Assembly: GCA_903921605.1 (NCBI GenBank)
Contig: CAIXQV010000392.1
Span: forward strand, 1 to 22,183
DNA: 22,183 nucleotides
Reading direction: 5' to 3'
Origin: an uncultured Planctomycetaceae bacterium
GTDB lineage: Bacteria > Planctomycetota > Planctomycetia > Planctomycetales > Planctomycetaceae
The position numbers were made by a program, and so were the translations under genes. Position 1 is the first letter of the stretch; the number at the start of each line of letters is the position of its first letter. Positions 8,119 through 16,465 of this stretch are shown in pieces. The notes under the pieces were generated by a model that was not told the origin of the DNA, made no database searches, and was given only the letters and a program-made list of their open reading frames with translations.

Positions 8119-10044
8119 ATGGCATCCGTGACCAAATCCAGTTCCAGCTACACCGGCGAAGATATTGAAGTCCTTGAAGGGCTTGAACCCGTTCGCCGTC
8201 GTCCGTCAATGTACATCGGAGGTGTGGACTCACGCGGGCTGCATCATCTGTTATGGGAGATTGTTGACAATTCGGTCGACGAATTTCTGGCCGGTGAATG
8301 TGATCGGATCACCGTGACGTTGCACAAAGATGGCAGTTCATGCTCGGTTTCGGACAATGGCCGAGGCATCCCGGTTGATAAGCATCCGAAGATGAAAAAA
8401 TCGACGCTGGAAGTCATCCTCACGACTCTGCATGCTGGCGGAAAATTCAGCGACAAGAACTACGCGCGTAGCGGCGGATTGCACGGAGTCGGCTCGTCCG
8501 TGGTCAACGCCTTGTCATCAGAAATGATCGCGACCGTTCATCGTGACGGTTTCGAATGGTGCCAGACGTTTGAACGCGGAAAGCCCAAAGCACCGGTACA
8601 GAAAGTAAAACCGTTTCGTGGCCGCGGCACGACGATCTTCTTTCGCCCTGACGAAGAGATCTTTCGCCGAACCATCTTCAACGGCGAAACCATTCGTCAG
8701 CATCTTGAGGATATCTCGTTCATTCACGGTGGCTTGACGCTGGTGTTTCATGATGAGCAGAAGAAAGAAACTATCGAGCTGCATCATCCGGAAGGCATTG
8801 TGGCTTATATTGAAAAAGTCACGAAAGATACCGGCAAGAAACCGGCTCATGAACAACTCTTTGCCGTGATGAAGGACGACAAAGATGCCAAAGTTGAAGT
8901 CGTTCTGCGTTGGACGGACTCAACGGAAGAGAATATCCGCAGTTACGTGAACGGCATCAGAACTCATGCCGGGGGAACTCACGAGAACGGCTTCAAGACG
9001 GGAGTGGTCAAAGCTGTCCGCAACTACATGGACGTGCACGACTATAAGCCTCGCGGCGTCACGATCACGTCGGACGATATTCGTGAAGGGATCGTGTGTA
9101 TCCTGAGCGTCTTCATTGGCGATCCGATGTTTCAGGGGCAGACCAAGGAACGCTTAAATAATCCGGAAACGGCCGCGGCTGTCGATGGAGTTGTCCGGCC
9201 CGCTCTGGAAAACTGGCTCAACAACAATCCCTCTCTGGCGGATGTGATTCTGGGCCGCATGGTACTGGCCGCTCGCGCACGTCAGGCCAGTCGCGAAGCC
9301 GTCTCGGAAGTTCGGCGGAAAACCGTGGGCGGCCGAAAAACCAACCTTCCCGGGAAGCTGGTTGACTGTCAGGCGAAAGATGCCATTAATTCGGAACTGT
9401 TCATCGTCGAAGGAGATTCGGCCGGTGGCACAGCGGTGATGGGACGCAAGGCGGCGACTCAGGCTGTGTTACCTCTGCGAGGAAAAATTTTGAACACCGA
9501 AGCGTTGTCGATGTCCAAAATCATGGACAGCAACGAAATTCGGGACATCGTGGAAACTCTGGGAGCCGGAGTTGGCAACAGTTTTGATGTTAATCAGTTG
9601 CGGTATGCCCGGATTATCCTGCTTATGGATGCTGACAGCGACGGATACCACATTTCCACGTTGTTGCTGACGTTTTTCTTTCGGCACATGCCGGAGCTGA
9701 TTCGTCAGGGAAAACTGTTTATCGCTCAGCCGCCGTTGTACCGCATCGAAGTGGGCAAAGAAGTCCACTATGCTCGGCATGACGCGGAAAAGGAAGAGTT
9801 GTTAGCGTCACTGCCAGCGAACCGCACTGCGACAGTGCTTCGCTTCAAAGGTCTCGGAGAAATGAACGCGGCTCAGTTGCGTGATACGACTTTGGATCCA
9901 CGAGCGCGGGTACTTCTGCGAGTCAATATTGAAAGTCAGCTGGAAGCTGACGCAACCTTTCATCAACTGCTCGGCAAGGACGCCAGTGAGCGATATCGGA
10001 TCATCATGGAAGACGCGAGTTTCGCGGACGACCTTGATCTTTGA
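8119..10044 (+). CDS. parE: Type IIA DNA topoisomerase subunit B, ParE-like
   Basis: A 641-residue GHKL ATPase/TOPRIM subunit that opens and passes DNA duplexes with a ParC/GyrA-type partner. ATPase motifs: EIVDNSVDE (47-55, Glu47 the likely general base and Asn51 the Mg ligand), DNGRGIP (79-85) and GGLHGVGSSVVNALS (119-133). TOPRIM motifs: EGDSAGG from Glu431, and DADSDG (504-509). The family end motif RFKGLGEMNAAQL lies near residue 580. The reading DADSDG, GKILNT and PPLYRIEVGKEV(H)YA is closer to proteobacterial ParE than to GyrB (DADVDGSH), and the length fits ParE without the GyrB insert. The start has AGGA eight bases upstream. No parC/gyrA partner is in this window. The next gene (ubiX-like) starts 17 bases after the stop. 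A gyrB assignment is the main alternative. Confidence 0.88.
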   Translation: MASVTKSSSSYTGEDIEVLEGLEPVRRRPSMYIGGVDSRGLHHLLWEIVDNSVDEFLAGECDRITVTLHKDGSSCSVSDNGRGIPVDKHPKMKKSTLEVILTTLHAGGKFSDKNYARSGGLHGVGSSVVNALSSEMIATVHRDGFEWCQTFERGKPKAPVQKVKPFRGRGTTIFFRPDEEIFRRTIFNGETIRQHLEDISFIHGGLTLVFHDEQKKETIELHHPEGIVAYIEKVTKDTGKKPAHEQLFAVMKDDKDAKVEVVLRWTDSTEENIRSYVNGIRTHAGGTHENGFKTGVVKAVRNYMDVHDYKPRGVTITSDDIREGIVCILSVFIGDPMFQGQTKERLNNPETAAAVDGVVRPALENWLNNNPSLADVILGRMVLAARARQASREAVSEVRRKTVGGRKTNLPGKLVDCQAKDAINSELFIVEGDSAGGTAVMGRKAATQAVLPLRGKILNTEALSMSKIMDSNEIRDIVETLGAGVGNSFDVNQLRYARIILLMDADSDGYHISTLLLTFFFRHMPELIRQGKLFIAQPPLYRIEVGKEVHYARHDAEKEELLASLPANRTATVLRFKGLGEMNAAQLRDTTLDPRARVLLRVNIESQLEADATFHQLLGKDASERYRIIMEDASFADDLDL

Positions 10045-10061
10045 TCACGGGACATTATTTC

Positions 10062-10736
10062 ATGACTTCTCAAAACGTCGTCGTTGCCATCACTGGTGCC
10101 AGCGGGTCAATTTATGCGGTCCGACTGATCTCGGTGTTGTTGGCGGCGAACAGGACAGTTCATCTCGTCACCAGCGGTGCCGCCGGGCAGGTGATGCGGC
10201 GTGAACTGGAATGTGATTTTCCCGCGGTCAGTGCGGGAGAATCTGCGTGGCGAGCTGCGTTGCAAAAGATTCAGCAGAGCCCGATTGCGCTCAAATGGGG
10301 CTTTGATACGAAACAGGCTTCAACCCCGTTTGATCCCAATGCGGGAATATTGAAAGTGCATGGTATCGGCGATTACTCGGCCGGCATTGCCAGCGGATCA
10401 TTTTTAACGGCCGGAATGGTGATCTGCCCTTGCTCAATGGGGACACTGTCCGCAATTGCGACCGGGGGTTCGACGAATCTGATTCATCGAGCCGCCGATG
10501 TTCATCTCAAAGAGCGACGACCGCTTGTGTTGGTGCCGCGTGAGACTCCACTGAGTGTCATCCAGTTGGAGAATATGACACGCGTGAGCCAGGCTGGAGC
10601 GACCGTATTGCCATCGATGCCGGGCTTTTATCATCAGCCTCAATCAGTGGCCGATCTGGTCGACTTTGTGGTCGCGAGAATCTGCGATCATCTGCACGTG
10701 CCTCATACATTGATACAGCGATGGGGCGAAGCTTAG
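10062..10736 (+). CDS. ubiX: UbiX-type flavin prenyltransferase
   Basis: A 224-residue flavoprotein that joins a dimethylallyl group to FMN to make prenylated FMN, the cofactor of UbiD-type decarboxylases used in quinone synthesis or aromatic acid decarboxylation. Visible motifs are the N-terminal nucleotide-binding GASGSIYAVRL, the middle CPCSMGTLSAIA, then ERRPLVLVPRETPLS and MPGFYHQPQSVADLVDF, all hallmarks of the family. Length is slightly above the usual 190-210 because of a longer segment before CPCSMG. The ATG at 10062 is chosen: GGGA lies nine bases upstream and homology begins right after it. A TTG at 10041 would overlap the end of the topoisomerase gene. It probably shares a transcript with the parE-like gene. 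No ubiD is present in the window, so the partner must be elsewhere. Confidence 0.9.
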   Translation: MTSQNVVVAITGASGSIYAVRLISVLLAANRTVHLVTSGAAGQVMRRELECDFPAVSAGESAWRAALQKIQQSPIALKWGFDTKQASTPFDPNAGILKVHGIGDYSAGIASGSFLTAGMVICPCSMGTLSAIATGGSTNLIHRAADVHLKERRPLVLVPRETPLSVIQLENMTRVSQAGATVLPSMPGFYHQPQSVADLVDFVVARICDHLHVPHTLIQRWGEA

Positions 10737-10764
10737 GATTTGGTTCGAAATAGGATCCGTGAAT

Positions 10765-10862
10765 GGTGTGGCCGCGTTCGCTGGACGACCTTGTCACACG
10801 CTTCTAAGCCAGCTTTTTTCTGTAGGGTGTGACAAGTGAGCCTCAGCGAACGCAGGCACACC
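10765..10862. repeat. Large imperfect inverted repeat in the convergent spacer
   Basis: Arms at 10765-10799 and 10827-10862 match as reverse complements along most of their length: GGTGTG.C.GCGTTCGCTG on the outside and TTGTCACAC on the inside, with a few mismatches and a one-base gap in the middle. The loop is 27 bases. A second overlapping pairing joins 10794-10812 with 10908-10923 (16 matched bases with a three-base insert), so two mutually exclusive folds are possible. The element lies just after the ubiX-like stop and could also serve as its 3' end. Confidence 0.65.
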
Positions 10863-10962
10863 GATCGAGCCTGCACATGCTTCAAGCCGGGATTTCTTTT
10901 CGGGACTCTGGCTTAGCGTGTGAAGTAAATCGGTTCACATCATCAATCGCTGAAACAGAAAC

Positions 10963-10991
10963 GGGGAAAGAGTCTGACTGACTCCTTCCCC
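10963..10991 (-). terminator. Intrinsic terminator of the SPFH gene pair
   Basis: A 12-base stem with one mismatch (10963-10974 with 10980-10991) and a five-base loop lies 30 bases after the stop at 11021. On the minus strand the stem is followed by GTTTCTGTTTC, a T-rich tail. This is the best terminator shape in the window and would end the SPFH transcript. On the plus strand the tail is less T-rich, so it may partly stop convergent transcription too. Confidence 0.75.
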
Positions 10992-11020
10992 TGTCTCATC
11001 TTCAGCCGCGAACAAAAAAC

Positions 11021-12673
11021 TTAAGGTTTCGACTTCTGCACCGGCGTCGGCTTTACGGCCTCTTTGCCCAGCATGACGTCAGAGAAACCTTTCAGGTCTG
11101 TCCAGAGGGTGCCTTCACCGGCGTAGAACAGATTGAGTTCGACATCTTCTGGCAACCCGGAAGCAAAGACCCACTGATTGTAAGCACTGCCGCTGCCGAA
11201 GGCTCCGACCGCAAGGCCGAAGAGTTCTGACTTGGCTTCGGCTTCAAGCTGCTTGCTGGAAGCTGTTGCCTTACCCAGGGCAACGCTGGCCTGAGCATCC
11301 AGTTCCGCTGTCTTTCGATCAATCGAGGCAACTTTTTTCAACGTCTCTGCTTTGGTCTCTTCGGCTTCTTTATTTCCTTCCGCAATCGCCTGAGCCACCA
11401 TTTTCATGGTCTCGGCGGTTACTCGTTCTTTCTCCAGGTCCACCTTCTTTTCGGCTTCGCGAAGTGTGGCTTCTGTGCGAGCTGTCAGCAGTTCCTGTTC
11501 TCGAGTCAGCTTTAGTTCATCGGCGATAAACTTTTCCTGAATCGGTTTGCGAACTTCCTGAGGAATATGAATGTTCCGCACAAAGCCGTGCAACAGTGTC
11601 AGATCCTTGTCCTCCAGAATCTTGTGGAAAGCGGCAGAGACTTCCTCCTGAAACTTCTGACGAGTCTCTCCGACCAGCAAATCCACGGCTCCCACTGAAG
11701 AACCTTTGTTGCGTCCGATACTTTCGATCTGAGGAACGACGACCTTCGTCTCTACGGCTTCCAGATTTCCAAAAGTCGCGATCACATTGGCGGCCTGATC
11801 AGGCATGATGCCCCAGACTGCTGTAAAGTCCATATGGATCTTGAACCCGTCATTGGATGGGAATGCGATGCCGCTATCGTCATCCGCGACGGAAGGTTCG
11901 CCGCTTTCATCAAGCACCGGGATGCCATCTCGGCTTAAGAGATTTGACTTGATGGATTTTTCTGAGTATCCCACGCCGATGATGTCAATTTCCTGCTCAC
12001 GTGGATTGACCGGATACAGTCCAGGCTGCAGGACTTTGTCCTGAATCACGGACCGGACAACATCAGATTCGCCTTGGCTCAGATTTGTAACGACGCCCAC
12101 ATAGCCGGTAGGGATTGAGACCCAGCCGGAATGCTTGATCTGAGTGCCTTGCGGAATGGCCTGCTCGGTAATCACTTCAACAGCGTAGGCATAATCATTG
12201 ATTCGGTAATTGCCGGGGGCGAGCACTTGCCGGAGAATGCCCTTCTCTTTGGTTTCGTTCACGTGACCTTCGACAAGGAACTTTCCATCTTTCAAGTCAT
12301 TCCCCATTTTGCAGGTCACGACCCCGACTTCACCTGGTTTCACAACGACGTCAGGGATGAGGCGAGTTTCCCACCAGCCTATCCAGCGAAAATGACGCCC
12401 GGGCCCAAGCATGTCCTTAAGAATTCCGATCTCCAAAGGCCGACCATTCTCGTCCACTTGAGCAAACTGTCCCGGTGAAGCTGGCGGACGATTACCAGGC
12501 AGGAACGGCAATGGCGGACCTTTGTACCGCATGACAAGGCTGTAGCCTTCCGGCACGTAGACTCGGTTAAATGTCCATTCAAACATCTCGTACCCCAACA
12601 CCAGCGCCAGAAACGCCGGCACAGCCAGTGCTGCTCGAGAAAGGGCTTTACTTCCTGAAGTCGTTTCACTCAT
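11021..12673 (-). CDS. Membrane-anchored SPFH/band 7 protein (second of a pair)
   Basis: A 550-residue protein with a single N-terminal hydrophobic helix (about 13-28). Then come beta-rich segments with a recurring pattern (VxPGEVGVVT ... VLxPGxYxxN): about residues 40-110, 111-172 and 185-240. An SPFH/band 7-like domain follows at about 265-380, then a long charged helix rich in Glu, Lys and Ala (375-485), and a short tail ending PTPVQKSKP. SPFH proteins assemble into large membrane-attached rings or cages (flotillin, HflK/HflC, prohibitin). The repeats before the SPFH domain are unusual for those and recall major vault protein. AAGG lies about 11 bases before the ATG at 12673. It lies 168 bases downstream of a paralogue with the same layout and ends at a strong terminator. 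Likely partner: that paralogue, in a hetero-oligomer. Function beyond membrane scaffolding is unknown. Confidence 0.82.
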   Translation of the reverse strand: MSETTSGSKALSRAALAVPAFLALVLGYEMFEWTFNRVYVPEGYSLVMRYKGPPLPFLPGNRPPASPGQFAQVDENGRPLEIGILKDMLGPGRHFRWIGWWETRLIPDVVVKPGEVGVVTCKMGNDLKDGKFLVEGHVNETKEKGILRQVLAPGNYRINDYAYAVEVITEQAIPQGTQIKHSGWVSIPTGYVGVVTNLSQGESDVVRSVIQDKVLQPGLYPVNPREQEIDIIGVGYSEKSIKSNLLSRDGIPVLDESGEPSVADDDSGIAFPSNDGFKIHMDFTAVWGIMPDQAANVIATFGNLEAVETKVVVPQIESIGRNKGSSVGAVDLLVGETRQKFQEEVSAAFHKILEDKDLTLLHGFVRNIHIPQEVRKPIQEKFIADELKLTREQELLTARTEATLREAEKKVDLEKERVTAETMKMVAQAIAEGNKEAEETKAETLKKVASIDRKTAELDAQASVALGKATASSKQLEAEAKSELFGLAVGAFGSGSAYNQWVFASGLPEDVELNLFYAGEGTLWTDLKGFSDVMLGKEAVKPTPVQKSKP

Positions 12674-12841
12674 GTCAGTATGACCTTTGATAATTGATTG
12701 AGCTGGTCATCGCGACAGCCTGATTGAGACTGCTGCGGAATGTTGTTGGTTAGAAGTGTCGAAAACACCATCTCAGAGGAGCATTCGATGGGTTGCCTCG
12801 AATTCATGGGACTCGCGGGTGTTGCGAATCCATGCCCCTCT

Positions 12842-14443
12842 TTATTCTTCCGCACCGCTCGCGGCTGTGGCCGGTGTTGGAGTCGATGACGGTTTGACAT
12901 TCGCTGCTTTCGCAGCATCTGCTGATTCCGCGAACGATTCGAAGATCTTCATGATCGGGCTGTCCGCCGTGTTCACCATTATCCTGCGATAAGAAGCCGA
13001 CAACTTCTGATACATCACGTACTGAGCATAAGCCTGACCATCGCCCTGGAAGGCTTCTACGGCCTTCGTCCATCCGGCCGCTTCTGCTTCGTTGTTGAAC
13101 CGAACCACGTCGGCCGCAGCTTTCCCTTTCGCTTCGATCGCAGCGGCTTCGTCAATGGTCGCGTCTAATTTTAATTGTGCGACGGCGGCCTTTTCATTGC
13201 CCTTGGTGATGGCAACTTCCTGATCCTGTTGGGCCTGTGTCGTAATCTTGACGATGTCCTGATCGGCCTTCACCAACGCCTGCTTTTGTTCAACCAGAGC
13301 TTTCTCTACTGCGAGTTTCTGTTCCGACTCCTGTTGCAGAGCCTGCTGCTGATACTGCAATTCCTGCTGCTTGGCAATTTCTCGCTGACGAACTGGATCT
13401 GCGATCTGCTGCGGAGGACGAATCTTGGTCACAAGAGCCTGAATGACTTCAATCCCCAGCGGTTGACAGGCTTCCTTCATGGATTTCTCGAAAGACTCCT
13501 GAAAGGCTGTGCGAGTTGTCCCCTGAATAAAATCACGTCCGGACGAATTCGATCCCTGCAGTCGGCAGAAACTGCGAGCATTCGGCATGACGATCGTTTC
13601 CACGATCTCTTTGTCGATCTCCGGGCCGTTATCACTGCGGTTAAACAGCACATAGACTTCCGCCGCCTTCTCCGGGACGACTCGGAATTCAATCACGCCA
13701 TCCAGACTGACCCAGAAACCGTCTTTGGTAGGAAACCCCATGTCGCCTTCCTCGCCAAGGTTGAAACGCTGACTGCGACAGTCAACCTGATCAACGCGAG
13801 TCACATACGGATTCAGATAATGAGTTCCGGCTTCCAGAGTTGTCTCCTGAACGCCTCGCTCACCAGGCTTCACCAGTAACTTGTTCGGGTCTTCAGCCAG
13901 TGGGGCAGCCAGATTGGTGACGATACCTTTGAAACCAGCAGGGATTGTGACTGGCTTTTGAATCTCAACCGCGTAGAGGTAAGGATTGATGGGGTATCGT
14001 CCCGGATTGAGAACTCCAGGCATGATTCCCTTTGTTGTTGCTTCGCCCTTTTCATTGACCTTGGCGAGGAAGTCGCCATAGCCCAGATCATCGCCAGTCA
14101 GGCTGATCTTGATTCCCATATCCCCGGGAGCGATTTCAATCTGCTTGTCGACCTGCCATGACCAAGTGTAGGGATTGTAGAAGTGTCGACCTTCGGCCAG
14201 GACTTCTCGCTGGATGCCTTTGTGGTCTGGTGTTGGAGCGATCTCATCACCGTTTGTGACGTCGAGCCCCGTCTTGCGAATCAGAACGGCCATTTCGCCA
14301 CTGCCGACATCGATTCGAAAGCTGGTATACACAGTCCAGATCACCGACAATCCGACAATGGCCAGCAGCAGCACCGCCGCCAACGATGGCCCTGAAAATC
14401 GAACCTGTCGATGACCGGAATAGGACAAATTGCCAGAAGACAT
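12842..14443 (-). CDS. Membrane-anchored SPFH/band 7 protein (first of a pair)
   Basis: A 533-residue protein starting at MSSGNLSYSG; GGAG lies nine bases before the ATG at 14443. The frame is open upstream to 14554, but that extension lacks an RBS and is not hydrophobic in a useful way. One transmembrane helix lies at 18-40. Beta-type repeats are at about 44-98 (VLAEGRHFYNPY), 102-160 (IAPGDMGI, VLNPGRYPINPY) and 166-218 (IPAGFKGIVTNL, LEAGTHYLNPY). An SPFH-like domain runs from about 235 to 345, then a long helical region (350-450) starts with a Gln/Glu-rich stretch (about 353-392), and the tail is Ala/Thr/Pro-rich. Same layout as the downstream gene, so the two are duplicates that have diverged. 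Probably co-transcribed from a promoter in 14444-14870. Expected to sit in a membrane with the bulk of the protein on one side; the side is not determinable here. Confidence 0.82.
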   Translation of the reverse strand: MSSGNLSYSGHRQVRFSGPSLAAVLLLAIVGLSVIWTVYTSFRIDVGSGEMAVLIRKTGLDVTNGDEIAPTPDHKGIQREVLAEGRHFYNPYTWSWQVDKQIEIAPGDMGIKISLTGDDLGYGDFLAKVNEKGEATTKGIMPGVLNPGRYPINPYLYAVEIQKPVTIPAGFKGIVTNLAAPLAEDPNKLLVKPGERGVQETTLEAGTHYLNPYVTRVDQVDCRSQRFNLGEEGDMGFPTKDGFWVSLDGVIEFRVVPEKAAEVYVLFNRSDNGPEIDKEIVETIVMPNARSFCRLQGSNSSGRDFIQGTTRTAFQESFEKSMKEACQPLGIEVIQALVTKIRPPQQIADPVRQREIAKQQELQYQQQALQQESEQKLAVEKALVEQKQALVKADQDIVKITTQAQQDQEVAITKGNEKAAVAQLKLDATIDEAAAIEAKGKAAADVVRFNNEAEAAGWTKAVEAFQGDGQAYAQYVMYQKLSASYRRIMVNTADSPIMKIFESFAESADAAKAANVKPSSTPTPATAASGAEE

Positions 14444-14870
14444 AGAGGGGAACTCCGAGATATCAGACAACCAGAAGGCAGGGGAACTTGCCTGCATCAA
14501 CGTGAAACTTGTGCTGTTTCCCGTCGAAACGGCGTAACGCCCCGCATGGATCAAAAAATCTAGGTTGTGTTCGCGTCGGCCCCCGTTTTATTCGGGATTC
14601 TCTGCAGATTCGGGCCAGACTGGTCGTCCGGTCTCAAGCAACTGAGCAATTGCATCGGTTGTGTGACCACCATTTGCTACCAGAGTGTCGTCTCGCGGCT
14701 CATCTGTGGCTGCCAAATCGGATACAATTGAGGGCCCGCCGCGGTTTGCTTTCGCAATCCTCTGAGACGACACCTTTGCGGGCAAGAGATCGGGAGCGGT
14801 TCCAGAGCACATCGCTCGAGGTAGATCGTGGTTCCGAACTTCATCACCAGCAATGCCTGGAAGTGTGAGT
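14444..14870. promoter_or_regulatory. Divergent spacer between SPFH pair and small membrane protein gene
   Basis: About 430 bases between outward-facing genes, expected to hold both promoters. A TACAAT that could serve as a plus-strand -10 is at 14723-14728, but no good -35 precedes it. No gene with recognisable features was found; the open frames here are short and shadow-like. Confidence 0.4.
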
Positions 14871-15431
14871 ATGAATGAACTTGCCGGACTCTGGATTCCC
14901 ATCGTCGTTTCAGCGATCGCTGTTCTGGGGGCCAGTTGCGTCGTCCAGGTTTTTATCGCGCAACGTCTGCGAAACTGGAAGACACTGCCAGAAGAAGATG
15001 CAACTGTCGAACACTTGCAGAAGTCCGGGACAGCGCCCGGCTTCTATGTTTTCCCTGGGAGGCACAGCAGAGCCTCAAACGCTTCCGAGGAATCACGTCT
15101 CCAACGCATGGAATCCGGACCATGGGGCACCGTAAACATTCGGGCCGGACAGCCGAGCATCGGGAAAGCTCTTGTTCAGTCATTGACCTTCTGTCTGGTC
15201 ACCAGCGTTTTCGTGGCCTATCTGGGAACACTGGCTCTGAGTCCTGGCGATGATTTTTCCAGTGTGTTTCAGGTCATCGGAACCGCCGGAATTCTTGCCT
15301 ACGCTTTTGGCGGCATTCCCAACGCCATTTGGTTTGGACTGGATTTCCGATCTGCTGTGTTGGACGTTGTAGATGGCATCTTTTACGGTCTCATCACTGG
15401 AGTCGCGTTCGGGATGCTTTGGCCGAATTAG
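14871..15431 (+). CDS. Small membrane protein of unknown function
   Basis: A 186-residue protein with four likely membrane helices at about 8-30, 104-124, 133-156 and 167-184, and a polar loop of about 70 residues (32-100) between the first and second. The loop has no recognised domain; it contains PGFYVFPG (56-63). The last helices are Gly/Ala-rich (FGGIPNAIWFGLDF, YGLITGVAFGMLWPN). The start at 14871 is preferred over the in-frame ATG at 14853 because GGAAG lies seven bases before it. It stands alone: divergent from the SPFH pair and convergent with the methyltransferase gene. I do not recognise the family. The clean reading frame, RBS and helix pattern support a real gene. Confidence 0.7.
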   Translation: MNELAGLWIPIVVSAIAVLGASCVVQVFIAQRLRNWKTLPEEDATVEHLQKSGTAPGFYVFPGRHSRASNASEESRLQRMESGPWGTVNIRAGQPSIGKALVQSLTFCLVTSVFVAYLGTLALSPGDDFSSVFQVIGTAGILAYAFGGIPNAIWFGLDFRSAVLDVVDGIFYGLITGVAFGMLWPN

Positions 15432-15598
15432 CTGCGCAGCGAGTGTTGAGGAAAGCTCAGTGCACTCGAATTGTCGTCCGGGCATTCTCCAGTGTACGCA
15501 TTTGCCGGCGGAACCTATTCAGCCTTTCCCGACGGTGAAGAATTCGGTTCAGTCTTCGGCCCAATAGGCCACAAGCCTGACTTAGAGCCAGCATTCTT

Positions 15599-16462
15599 TC
15601 AGTAACTTTTCGACGCGGCAAAATATTCGTACCTCAACGCGGAACTCCGATGCAGCCAGCGGAGCATAAGAGCTGCCCGAGTCGCAGGATCGCCGGGATC
15701 ATGATCATCATCAAAACGACAAGGCACGATGAAGTCATAGGTCGGCAATGTGTTGCTTGTCGCATCGATCTGAGTCAACTCACAAAAGCCCAGTTCATCA
15801 CAGAGTGAAGACACAGAACCGTGATGACACCAGGGATCAGGCCAGGGGCCGTAGCCGTCGTTCAGGATCGCAGCCACCGCGAAACGCGGAAAACTCTCGA
15901 TGTGTGGCACATCCAACAGAACAATATCGGATGCGACAAAGCGTCCTCCGGGCTTCAGAACTCGCAAGACTTCAGCCAGAAACTTGCGTCGTGATGGAAA
16001 GTGAAACATCGCCTCCACACAGAACACGCAGTCGAAAATCTGATCCTCAAATGGCAACTGGCAGGCATCTCCTTCCTGCCAGCGCAAGGAGTTTCCGGAT
16101 TGAGGTCGAATGCGGTGGCAGATATCGAGTTGCTCGGGATCGAAATTCAATCCCGTCAGTTCCATTCCCGACCAATGGTCGTTGATTCTCTCGATCAGAC
16201 CGCCCAGACCGCAACCGGCATCCAGCACGGACTGACCATGATTAAGCTGAGCCAGGCGAATCATCTGTTCGTCCAGACGCTGCTGAGCCGCTTGAAATTC
16301 GCTGGCAGAGATTAATGGCGGCGACGCTGTTTCAGTTGACCCGGAGTGCGTGAGCTCTTCCGCAGCCGAATCCCAATGCCCAAGATGAGCGCATCGGTTT
16401 TTGTTTCCGTCGTGATACGACGCAACGATGCGTTCAAAGTAGGCTGGCACGCTTGCGGACAT
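15599..16462 (-). CDS. Class I SAM-dependent methyltransferase
   Basis: A 287-residue Rossmann-type methyltransferase. Motif I is VLDAGCGLGG (79-88), followed by GLNFDPEQLDICHR, which places the acidic ribose-binding region as in sterol, tocopherol and small-molecule C- or O-methyltransferases. Then come EGDACQLPFEDQIFDCVFC (motif II/III region) and EVLRVLKPGGRF (post-II). These features fit the Methyltransf_11/UbiE-like group acting on small molecules; the substrate cannot be read. The first 55 residues (YFERIVASYHDG..., LGHWD) form a lid-like N-terminus common to that group. The ATG lies three bases after the stop of the DUF1501 gene, so translation is probably coupled. The 167 bases to the convergent gene hold no clear terminator. 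Confidence 0.87.
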   Translation of the reverse strand: MSASVPAYFERIVASYHDGNKNRCAHLGHWDSAAEELTHSGSTETASPPLISASEFQAAQQRLDEQMIRLAQLNHGQSVLDAGCGLGGLIERINDHWSGMELTGLNFDPEQLDICHRIRPQSGNSLRWQEGDACQLPFEDQIFDCVFCVEAMFHFPSRRKFLAEVLRVLKPGGRFVASDIVLLDVPHIESFPRFAVAAILNDGYGPWPDPWCHHGSVSSLCDELGFCELTQIDATSNTLPTYDFIVPCRFDDDHDPGDPATRAALMLRWLHRSSALRYEYFAASKSY

Positions 16463-16465
16463 GAG

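Noticed and set aside
10041..10061. Upstream TTG start for the ubiX-like gene
   Set aside because: It would overlap the topoisomerase stop, adds seven residues outside family homology, and has no RBS; the ATG at 10062 is better.
14444..14554. N-terminal extension of the first SPFH protein
   Set aside because: The added 37 residues lack an RBS, while the ATG at 14443 has GGAG nine bases upstream and is followed by a proper membrane anchor.
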